A stretch of DNA of 64,000 nucleotides, taken from the NCBI RefSeq assembly GCF_001685355.1, contig NZ_CP016438.1, positions 5,642,001 through 5,706,000 on the forward strand. The letters run 5' to 3'. Position 1 is the stretch's first letter. Every line of letters starts with the position of its first letter. The notes below the pieces were generated by a model, which was given only the letters and a program-made list of their open reading frames with translations, did not search any database and was not told where the DNA came from. The position numbers were made by a program, and so were the translations under genes. The stretch is from Streptomyces lincolnensis (GTDB lineage Bacteria > Actinomycetota > Actinomycetes > Streptomycetales > Streptomycetaceae). This document shows positions 9,001-16,418 of the stretch, piece after piece.

Positions 9001-12000
9001 TCATCTGATCTGTACCGCCGGAGGCTGGAAGCGGCCGTCCTTGGCGGGAATCCTGCCGTTCACGATGTCCTCGTGCGTCACCGGGGCGCCGGGGTCCGTG
9101 GGCTTCCCGCCGAGCGCCGTGGCCCCGGACTCGCCCTTGACGCCCGAGGGACCGTACGCCGTGATGGCCTGGCCCTGGGTGGTGCCGGGGCCGTCGATCA
9201 CCACGATGTCGTCGCCCTGCCGGAAGGTGAACGTCCCGGCCGTGCCCGTCGAGTGGTACACGGCGTCCGGGTTCTTGAGGATCTCGACGACCCGTTCGTC
9301 GCTGAAGTCGTGCCGGGTGTCCCCGTGGTAGTCGTGGCGCTTCCTGAACTCGCCGTCCTGTGCTCTGTCGACGATGTCGTCCACGACCTTGTTGATCCGC
9401 TTCTGGGCCCGCTCCTCCTTCGTGTACTTGGGCATCAGACCCAGCGGGTCGCACGCGCTGAGCGGGTTGTCCACGTAGGTGTCGGGGTTCGGCGCGGGTG
9501 CGAGGCCGAGGGGGTCGGGGGAGGTGTAGCGGCCGGTCTCCGGGTCGTAGTGCCGGAAGTAGTTGTAGTGGAGGCCGGTCTCGGGGTCGTAGTACTGGCC
9601 GGGGAAGCGGAGGGGGATGTAGGCGCTGCTGTCACGGGACCAGGCCGTGGTGCCCCAGAGCGTGCTCCGGGTGCGCCAGGCGATGGCGCCCGTCTCGTCG
9701 ATGAGCTCGGTCGGCGTGCCGATGAGGTCCGTGGCGATGGCGAAGAAGCGGCGGTCGATCTCCTCCTGGCGGTCGTCGGCCGTGAGGATGCGCTCGGTCT
9801 GGGCCAGGGGCACGTCGGACCGGTGGTCCCAGGTGAGGGCGACCGTGCTCGGGGCGTCCACCTGGTGGCTGGTCTGTTCGCACAGGGTCAGGCCGTCCCA
9901 GGTGAACCGGACCTCCTCCACCACGCTCTCGCCGTCCGCCGACAGGCGCTGCTTCGCGGTGCGGCGGCCGAGCGGGTCGTAGCGGTACCTCCACCGGGCC
10001 CCGTCGGGGGTGGTCACGGAGGTGAGGCGGTTCTCCGTGTCCCACGTGTAGCGCCAGGTGTCCGGCTTGCGGGAGAGGCGGGTCTTCTGCCGCAGGGTGA
10101 CCCGGCCGAGGGCGTCGTACTCGAAGCGGACGTCTCCGGCGCGGGTGAGGGCGGTGCCGGTGTAGGTGCGGGCTCCGGTGGCCTCGTGGCCGGGGTGGCC
10201 GGACGGCCAGGACGCCGAGGTCTGGTTGCCGGCGTCGTCGTAGGCGTACCGCTCCGTCCAGCCCCGGGCATGGACGGCGGTGACCCGGCCCGCCCGGTCG
10301 AGATCGAAGGTGCGGGTGCCCGACAGCCGGTCCGCGACGGAGGTCAGGTGACCGTCGGCGCGGTAGGAGTAGGCGCGGCTGTTGATGTCGCGCCCCGGGG
10401 CGGCGATGTGCTGCGTGGCCAGTCGTCCGGCCTCGTCCCACGCGGACGACATGGTGATCGAGTCGCCGAGTTCGGGCTCTCGCGGTCCAGCGGCCCGCAC
10501 AGGACCGGCGAAGACCCGGCTGAGCTCCCGGCCCGCCGTGTCGTGGGTGAAGTCGATCCGGTGATCGCCGCTGGTCAGGCGCTGGGGCAGGCCGTCGGCG
10601 CCGTACGCGTAGGAGGTGACGTGGCCGGTGGGCGTGGTGCGGCGGGTGCGGCGGCCCAGGACGTCGTAGGCGTACAGGATCGGGCGGCCGTCGACCAGTT
10701 CGGTCTTGGTGAGTCCGCGGCGGTCGTACTGGTAGCGCAGCTCGCTGTCCGGTCCGACCGCTTCCAGCAGGCGTCCGGCCCGGTCGTAGCCGTAGGTCGT
10801 GACGCGGCCGTCGACGTCCTTGCGGATCACCTGGTCGAGCGGGTCGCGCTCGAAGGAGATCGTCCCGCCGAGGGCGTCGCGACGGGCGGTGAGCCGGCCC
10901 GCGGCGTCCACCTCGTAGCTGAGCGTGCGGCCCGCGAAGTCGGTCTCGGAGACGATGCTGCCGGCCGCGTCGTACGCGTAGGTCCAGGTCTGGCCCAGCG
11001 CGTTGCGGACCCGGGTGAGGCGCAGCTCGGCGTCGTGGTCGAACTCGAACCGCGCGCCGTCGGGGCCTGTGGAGGCCAGGGGCAGGTCGAAGTGGGTGTA
11101 CTCGAAGCGGGAGACGCCACCGGCGGCGTCGGTGCGGGTGAGCAGGTTGCCCTCGCCGTCGTACGTCCACGATTCGGTGGCGCCGTCGGGCCGGGTGCGC
11201 CGGGCGAGCTGCCCGTCGGCGTGCCACTGGTAGCGGGTGACGGCACCGGCCGGATCGATGACGCGGACCGGCCTGCCGAGGGCGTCCCGCTCCGTGCGGG
11301 TGACGGCGCCGGCCGGGTCGGTCACCGCCACGGTCAGGCCCGACGCGTCGCACACCACGCGGGAGGTGGCCCCGAGGGCGTCGGTGACCGAGGTGAGCCG
11401 GCCGGCGTGGTCGTAGGTGTAGCGGGTGGTGGAGCCGGCCCGGTCGGTGACCGCCGTGCGGTTTCCGCGGTCGTCGAACTCGTGGACCATACGGGTGCCG
11501 TCCGGCCCGACGACCTCCACCGGCAGGCCGAACGGTCCGCGCACGGTGCGCAGTTCGCTGCCGTCGGGGCGGGTGGCGGAGACGACCCGGCCGTCCTCGT
11601 CGTAGGAGAAGACGGTGGTGAGGCCCAGGGGGTCGGTGCGGGTCCGGAGGTTGCCGCGACGGTCGTAGGTGAACCGGGTGGTGTGGCCGAGCGGGTCGGT
11701 GACGGCCAGGAGCCGGCAGCCGGGGCCGAACAGGTGGCGGGTCGCGTGCCCGTCGGCGGTGGTGAGGGTGGTGGTGCGGTGCCCTGTCTCGGCGTCGGGT
11801 TCGGTGTAGGCCAGGGTGAGCTGGACGTGGCCGGCCTCGCCGCCCTCGGCGACGACGCGGTCGCGGTCGTCGTAGACGTAGTCGTAGCGGTGTCCGTTGG
11901 AGTCGATCCAGGCGGTGACGCGGTGGCGGTCGTCGTAGACGAAGGTGGTGGTGGCGCCGGAGGGCTTGGTGACGGCGGTGAGATCGCCGTCCTGGTAGCC

Positions 12001-13809
12001 GTAGCTCATCAGGGGCAGGTCCGCGCCGCCTTCGCCCGCGCCGGCCAGGGACAGGGCGGTGACCAGGCCGTCGGCGGTGGACAGCTTCACCCGGTGGCCC
12101 GCCGAGTGGACCAGGGCCAGCGGCAGGCCGTCCTCGGTGCGGTCGACGGTGATGGTGTGGCCGTTGCGTTCGGTGATGCCGGTCAGCCAGGCGTCGCCGT
12201 CGCCCCCCGGTTCGCTGCCGGGCGGGGCGGCGAAGTGGAAGGTCAGGCCGCTGTCGGGGTCGGTGACCGTGTAGTCGCCGTCGGCGTCGCGGGCCAGCAG
12301 GGTGCGGGCCCGGCCCGAGTCCGGCGTGGTGGGCGCGCCGGGGACCGGGTGCGGGTAGGAGACCAGGAGCCCCTCGGCGGTGACGTGGAGGACGCCGATG
12401 GCGTCGATCGTCAGACGTTCGTCGACGGTGGACGTCCAGGAGGGCCCCAGGAAGCGGCCGATCGCCAGGCCGGACTCGGTGCGCCGGGTGAAGACCAGCG
12501 GCAGGATGCCGGGGAGGTCGACGTCGGTCTGGGGCAGGTACATCCGGCCCGTGGCGAGGTCCACCGGGTCGCCGCCGGCGGTGCGGTCGCCGTCCGGGGT
12601 GTTGTGGGTGCCGTCGGGGGCGTCGTCGACCAGATTGCGCAGCCGGGCGGCGTCGGCGGCCTCCTCGGCGACCCGCACGCCCTTCACCGCGGCGCCGCCG
12701 CCCCCGGTGGCGAGGGTCAGCGCGAGGTCGGGAATCAGCCGGCCGATGCCCTCGGCCGGGTCCTTCATGAAGGTGTCGAGCATCTGCTTGCCGGTGCCGA
12801 CCGGGTCGTTGGCGGCGACCACCAGGCCCGCGGCCAGGCTGTTGAGCGAGGTGGCGTACTCGGCCGGGTGCGTCAGGTTGTACGGGTCCGTCGGGTTGAC
12901 GCTGCGGACGAAGTTGAGGATGCCCGCGGTGCCCTTGATGATGCCGCCGCCGACGTGGTCGCCCATGATCTGGAACTCCTGGACCCCGTCGTTCAACTGC
13001 TCGGCGTACGACGGTTTCTCCGGGGCCATGTCGCGGGCGGCGCGGACCGCGGTGCGCGCGGTCTCCGCCGCCGTGTTCCGCTGTTTGCGGGCCTCGGCGA
13101 GGATGTCCTGCGCGTCCTGCATCAGCTTCTTGCCGGGGTCGTCGAACGTCGCCGCGGGCTTGGGAGGGAGCGAGGCGGGGTCGCGTTTGTCGGCGGGCTG
13201 GGCGTTGTAGCGGTCGACGGCGCCGTTGTAGTCGTCGACCTTCTTGCGGTGGGCGTCGGCGGCGTCCTCGGAGGCCTTGACGCCCTCCTTCCACTTGTCG
13301 ATCGCCGTCTGTGCCTGTCCCTGCGCCCAGGTGACGGTGGAGGCGAACGCCTCAAGCGCGCCGATCGCCTTCGCGCAGGCGTCGGCGGCGGCGTACCACT
13401 TGGGCGGCTGGGTGCCCACCGCGGTGCGCAGCGCCTCGGCCGCCTCGCCCTTGAGCCGGGAGGAGTCCAGGCCCTTGAGCCCGTCGCCGGTGTCGTCGAA
13501 GGCCGACTGGAAGGCCAGGAGCTTCGCGACGGTCGCGTCGATCTTGCCGGCGCTGCCGTGGATCAGCTTGGTCTTGTCCTCGGTCTGCCCGAGGTCCATC
13601 TCGTCGACCTCGGCGCCCATGCGGTTGGCGAGCGAACGGGACTGCTCGCGGACCCAGTCGGCGCCGGACTCCCAGCCGACGTCGTTCAGCCGGTCGGCGG
13701 TCCAGTTCCCGGCGTCCTCGACCCGGTTGCCGGCCCACTCGACGCCGTCCTCGACCGCGTTCTCGACCGAGTCGGGCGTGATGTCACTGATGAAGTCGCC
13801 GATGCCCAT
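9001..13809 (-). CDS. RHS/YD-repeat polymorphic toxin, T7SS-type N-terminus
   Basis: Protein of 1602 aa, probably exported and used against competing cells. Residues 1-330 are helical and rich in Ala, Asp and Lys, like LXG/WXG-type pre-toxin regions. A hydrophobic patch lies near 350-385. A DUF6531-type entry module (GDPVDLATGRMY) begins near 409. Many YD repeats (YTYDHAGRLTSVTD type) run from about 600 to 1400. The RHS core ends with DPETGRYTSPDPLGL and DPLGLMPK near 1459. The last 143 residues are unlike the core and contain HDYHGDTRHDFSDERV, LKNPDAVY and GDDIVVIDG; this is the candidate toxin tip, perhaps a BECR-fold RNase. The start ATG 13809 is 2 nt after the upstream stop. A longer in-frame extension lies over the neighbouring gene and is rejected. 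Confidence 0.85.
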   Translation of the reverse strand: MGIGDFISDITPDSVENAVEDGVEWAGNRVEDAGNWTADRLNDVGWESGADWVREQSRSLANRMGAEVDEMDLGQTEDKTKLIHGSAGKIDATVAKLLAFQSAFDDTGDGLKGLDSSRLKGEAAEALRTAVGTQPPKWYAAADACAKAIGALEAFASTVTWAQGQAQTAIDKWKEGVKASEDAADAHRKKVDDYNGAVDRYNAQPADKRDPASLPPKPAATFDDPGKKLMQDAQDILAEARKQRNTAAETARTAVRAARDMAPEKPSYAEQLNDGVQEFQIMGDHVGGGIIKGTAGILNFVRSVNPTDPYNLTHPAEYATSLNSLAAGLVVAANDPVGTGKQMLDTFMKDPAEGIGRLIPDLALTLATGGGGAAVKGVRVAEEAADAARLRNLVDDAPDGTHNTPDGDRTAGGDPVDLATGRMYLPQTDVDLPGILPLVFTRRTESGLAIGRFLGPSWTSTVDERLTIDAIGVLHVTAEGLLVSYPHPVPGAPTTPDSGRARTLLARDADGDYTVTDPDSGLTFHFAAPPGSEPGGDGDAWLTGITERNGHTITVDRTEDGLPLALVHSAGHRVKLSTADGLVTALSLAGAGEGGADLPLMSYGYQDGDLTAVTKPSGATTTFVYDDRHRVTAWIDSNGHRYDYVYDDRDRVVAEGGEAGHVQLTLAYTEPDAETGHRTTTLTTADGHATRHLFGPGCRLLAVTDPLGHTTRFTYDRRGNLRTRTDPLGLTTVFSYDEDGRVVSATRPDGSELRTVRGPFGLPVEVVGPDGTRMVHEFDDRGNRTAVTDRAGSTTRYTYDHAGRLTSVTDALGATSRVVCDASGLTVAVTDPAGAVTRTERDALGRPVRVIDPAGAVTRYQWHADGQLARRTRPDGATESWTYDGEGNLLTRTDAAGGVSRFEYTHFDLPLASTGPDGARFEFDHDAELRLTRVRNALGQTWTYAYDAAGSIVSETDFAGRTLSYEVDAAGRLTARRDALGGTISFERDPLDQVIRKDVDGRVTTYGYDRAGRLLEAVGPDSELRYQYDRRGLTKTELVDGRPILYAYDVLGRRTRRTTPTGHVTSYAYGADGLPQRLTSGDHRIDFTHDTAGRELSRVFAGPVRAAGPREPELGDSITMSSAWDEAGRLATQHIAAPGRDINSRAYSYRADGHLTSVADRLSGTRTFDLDRAGRVTAVHARGWTERYAYDDAGNQTSASWPSGHPGHEATGARTYTGTALTRAGDVRFEYDALGRVTLRQKTRLSRKPDTWRYTWDTENRLTSVTTPDGARWRYRYDPLGRRTAKQRLSADGESVVEEVRFTWDGLTLCEQTSHQVDAPSTVALTWDHRSDVPLAQTERILTADDRQEEIDRRFFAIATDLIGTPTELIDETGAIAWRTRSTLWGTTAWSRDSSAYIPLRFPGQYYDPETGLHYNYFRHYDPETGRYTSPDPLGLAPAPNPDTYVDNPLSACDPLGLMPKYTKEERAQKRINKVVDDIVDRAQDGEFRKRHDYHGDTRHDFSDERVVEILKNPDAVYHSTGTAGTFTFRQGDDIVVIDGPGTTQGQAITAYGPSGVKGESGATALGGKPTDPGAPVTHEDIVNGRIPAKDGRFQPPAVQIR

Positions 13810-13811
13810 GG

Positions 13812-14456
13812 TCAGTTCCCCCCGGACTCGTCCTGTTGGGCGCGCTCCTCGGGCGAGGGGCCGAAGGTGTCGTCCAGCGCCTGGTTCCACTGGTCGTCGG
13901 AGACACCGAGCGTGTCCTTGAGGACCTCCGAGCGCTGCCCGCCCTGGCCCTCGGTGAGGACCGTGCGGCCGGTGTCCTTCCAGGTCTGCTCGATGTCCTG
14001 GCCGTCCTGCTCGAACGACTCGGCGCTGTAGTCCGGGTTCAGGGCGTCCGGTGTGAACACGTCGCCCCAGTCCTGCTGGGTGATCTCCTCCTCGGTGGCG
14101 TGCGGGTTGCCGCCCATCACGGAGTTGACGCCCACCTTCAGCGCGCCCTCGACGTACTGGTCGTGCTCCCACTGGGTGCCCGCCGCCAGACCGAGGCGGT
14201 TCGCGATCGCGCTGGCGTCCCTCACCAGGGCGCGCACTCCCCACTCCCAGCGCTCGCAGAAGTCCTCGAAGTCGACCGAGAGGCCGTGGTGCCCGGCCTC
14301 CATCCCGGTCATCGACAGCTCCGAGAAACCCTTGCCCATGACCGAGCCGGTGGCACCGCCGAGATCACCGAGCGCGTCGATGGTCGCGCCCACGCCCTGG
14401 GTGAACTTCGCGACCGCCGCCCGGTCGAACTGCACGTCAGCCCCGTCACCGCCCAT
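13812..14456 (-). CDS. WXG100-like helper protein of the RHS cassette
   Basis: Protein of 214 aa, predicted helical, with the WXG-like turn ERWEWGVRAL near residue 70. It ends in an acidic, Gln/Glu-rich tail. There is no signal peptide. Small WXG-type proteins encoded just before large type VII substrates often act as co-secreted partners or targeting factors. Its stop is 2 nt before the RHS start, and its own start overlaps the end of the SseB-like gene by 11 bp, so the genes form one transcription unit. I assign no precise family. Confidence 0.65.
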   Translation of the reverse strand: MGGDGADVQFDRAAVAKFTQGVGATIDALGDLGGATGSVMGKGFSELSMTGMEAGHHGLSVDFEDFCERWEWGVRALVRDASAIANRLGLAAGTQWEHDQYVEGALKVGVNSVMGGNPHATEEEITQQDWGDVFTPDALNPDYSAESFEQDGQDIEQTWKDTGRTVLTEGQGGQRSEVLKDTLGVSDDQWNQALDDTFGPSPEERAQQDESGGN

Positions 14457-14892
14457 GGCCGCGCCCCTTCCCGGTCTCGTCGGAGTCGGAGTCGACGTCG
14501 GCGTCGGCGTCGACGGCGGAGCCGTCCGGGACGACACCGACGACCGGCGGGAAGAACATCGACCCGTCCTCGGTGGCGATGTCGACGGCGAGTCCGGCGG
14601 GCTCGTCCAGGGACGGCACGACCTCGTCGACGATGCGTGCGCCCAGCAGTGCCGCGTAGTCCATCGGCCGGTCGCCGGGCGCGTGGTGCAGGGCGAACCG
14701 GGCCAGCGCGGTCTCGTCGGTGAATCCGCAGATCCACCGCACCCCGCCCGATCTCGCCGACCACAGGCCGCCACCGGCCGTCGGCACCAGGAGGACCGAG
14801 CGCCGCATCTCGCCGATCAGCGCGCGAGGGTCACCGGCTCCCCTTCTCTGCTCGGCGATTCGCTCGGCGAGCGCTGTCCTTGTGTCCTCCAC
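14446..14892 (-). CDS. SseB-like N-terminal domain protein, first gene of the RHS cassette
   Basis: Protein of 148 aa. Residues 25-115 resemble the SseB N-terminal fold (SVLLVPTAGG, WICGFTDETALARF, GLAVDIA). The C-terminus is a run of Asp/Ser/Val repeats and then basic residues. SseB-type proteins recur in actinobacterial loci for WXG proteins and polymorphic toxins, where they may act as chaperones or adaptors. The GTG start at 14892 has GGGGAG upstream. It is the promoter-proximal gene of the operon, and the 158-bp gap to the divergent glycosyltransferase should hold the promoters. Confidence 0.6.
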   Translation of the reverse strand: MEDTRTALAERIAEQRRGAGDPRALIGEMRRSVLLVPTAGGGLWSARSGGVRWICGFTDETALARFALHHAPGDRPMDYAALLGARIVDEVVPSLDEPAGLAVDIATEDGSMFFPPVVGVVPDGSAVDADADVDSDSDETGKGRGHGR

Positions 14893-15009
14893 GGCTTCTC
14901 CCCGTCGTAGGTGACTGGTGGCACCGTAGATCAGGACGTGGCGGATGACAGGGGTGGTTCTTGTGAAATTCCCCTCGCGGCCGACCGGTCCCGGGGCGTG
15001 GGAGCGTAC

Positions 15010-15040
15010 TTAAGACGTCCTTATCGTGAACGGCTAGCAT
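15010..15040 (+). promoter_or_regulatory. possible promoter of the GT2 gene
   Basis: TTAAGA at 15010-15015 and TAGCAT at 15035-15040, 19 bp apart, end 10 nt before the first GTG of the glycosyltransferase gene. The spacing is longer than ideal, so this is a weak call. Confidence 0.3.
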
Positions 15041-15050
15041 CACTGACTCA

Positions 15051-15986
15051 GTGACCGGCCGTGTGATGCGTGATGGGTGCGGGGTGAGGACGTTGGGCGC
15101 GCCGAGGATCGCCGTCGCCGTGGTGACCATGGGGAACCGGCCCGCCGAGGTCGACGCCCTGCTGCGGTCCGTGGCCAAGCAGGACCTCCCGCCCACCCGC
15201 ATCGTGATCGTCGGCAACGGTTCCCCGCTGCCCGAGTTCGCCGAACGGCTCTCGCTGCCCGGCGAGGTCACGCCGGTCGAACTCGACGAGAACCTCGGCT
15301 GCCCCGGCGGGCGGAACGTGGCCCTGGCCCGGCTGAGGGAGTTCGGGGACGTCGACATCGTCGTGGAACTCGACGACGACGGACTGCTGGTCGACGCCGA
15401 CGTGCTGCGGCACGTGGGGGACCTGTTCGCCGCCGACCCGCGCCTCGGCATCGTCGGCTTCCGCATCGCCGACGAGCACGGGGAGACACAGCAGCGGCAC
15501 GTGCCCCGCGTCGGCTCCTGCGACCCGCTGCGGGGCGGATACGTCACCGGGTTCCTCGGCGGCGGGCACGCCTTCCGTACGGCGATGCTCGACGAGGTCG
15601 GGGACTGGCCGGCCGAGTTCTTCTTCGCCCACGAGGAGACCGACCTGGCCTGGCGGGCCGTCGACCGGGGCTGGCGGATCCTGTACGCGCCCGAACTGCT
15701 GCTCCAGCACCCCAAGACCTCGCCCGCCCGGCACGCCATCTACTACCGGGTCAACGCCCGCAACCGGGTCTGGCTGGTCCGCCGCCGCCTCCCGCTCGCG
15801 CTGATCCCGGTGCACCTGGGTGTCTGGACGCTGCTCACGCTGCTGCGGGTGCGCTCGGCGGCCGGACTGCGCGCCTGGTTCGGGGGGTTCGTGGAAGGCG
15901 TACGGCAGTCCGCGGGCGAACGGCGGCCCATGCGCTGGGGGACGGTGTGGCGGCTGACCCGGCTGGGGCGACCGCCCGTCATCTGA
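15051..15986 (+). CDS. GT2-family glycosyltransferase
   Basis: Inverting glycosyltransferase of the GT-A fold, rhamnosyltransferase-like, 311 aa. The nucleotide-sugar domain begins IAVAVVTMGNRPAEVDALL. The acidic metal-binding motif is ELDDDG near residue 107. The acceptor region has GGGHAFR and EETDLAWR near 170-205. It probably builds a cell-surface or secreted glycan. Two GTG starts are possible, at 15051 and 15084; the catalytic domain begins after both. Neighbours give no pathway clue. Confidence 0.82.
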   Translation: MTGRVMRDGCGVRTLGAPRIAVAVVTMGNRPAEVDALLRSVAKQDLPPTRIVIVGNGSPLPEFAERLSLPGEVTPVELDENLGCPGGRNVALARLREFGDVDIVVELDDDGLLVDADVLRHVGDLFAADPRLGIVGFRIADEHGETQQRHVPRVGSCDPLRGGYVTGFLGGGHAFRTAMLDEVGDWPAEFFFAHEETDLAWRAVDRGWRILYAPELLLQHPKTSPARHAIYYRVNARNRVWLVRRRLPLALIPVHLGVWTLLTLLRVRSAAGLRAWFGGFVEGVRQSAGERRPMRWGTVWRLTRLGRPPVI

Positions 15987-16418
15987 CACCGGTACGGAAC
16001 GCGGCCGCGGACACGGCACGGGGTGCGGACGGGGGTCCCGGCCGTTCACCTCGTCGACCGGGACCCGCGCACGTCCTCGGATCCGGCCGCGACGGCGACA
16101 CTCCCCCGAGTTGCGCGTTCTACGCGCGCACCCTCGGGCCAGATCCGATGTAGTGATCACATCAGGCGGCGCCAACGAATCGCTAACATGTGGCCAACAG
16201 TTCCCCGTTCAGCTGTCGGCCGCTCGATGTGAGGGTGGCGTGAAATCGCCGGACGGTGGCGGTGAATGCCGGAACAGTAGCGGGTTCCGGCGAAATCCGC
16301 CGTAAGGGAGTGTGGCGGGAAACCGCTGTGTGAAGGGCGGAAATCCGCCAAGAGCGGCGGGGTTCCGACGAACTCCCCGGAGCGTGCTCGGGCGCGGTGT
16401 GCGGGAAGGCAGTGGGGC
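15987..16418. other. 432-bp regulatory gap before the SARP gene, with repeated motifs
   Basis: No gene is supported. The stretch carries related motifs: TGAAATCGCC (16241-16250), GAAATCCGCC (16292-16301), GAAATCCGCC again (16340-16349) and GGCGGGAAACCGC near 16314. The last exact copy lies in the dyad GGCGG-AAAT-CCGCC (16336-16349). They are candidate sites for autoregulation of the large regulator downstream. Confidence 0.4.

Noticed and set aside
9073..14031. 1652-aa plus-strand reading frame opposite the RHS gene
   Set aside because: It has a GGG/VGG/RGR-type composition from high GC and mirrors the codon pattern of the RHS gene on the other strand, with no domain content.
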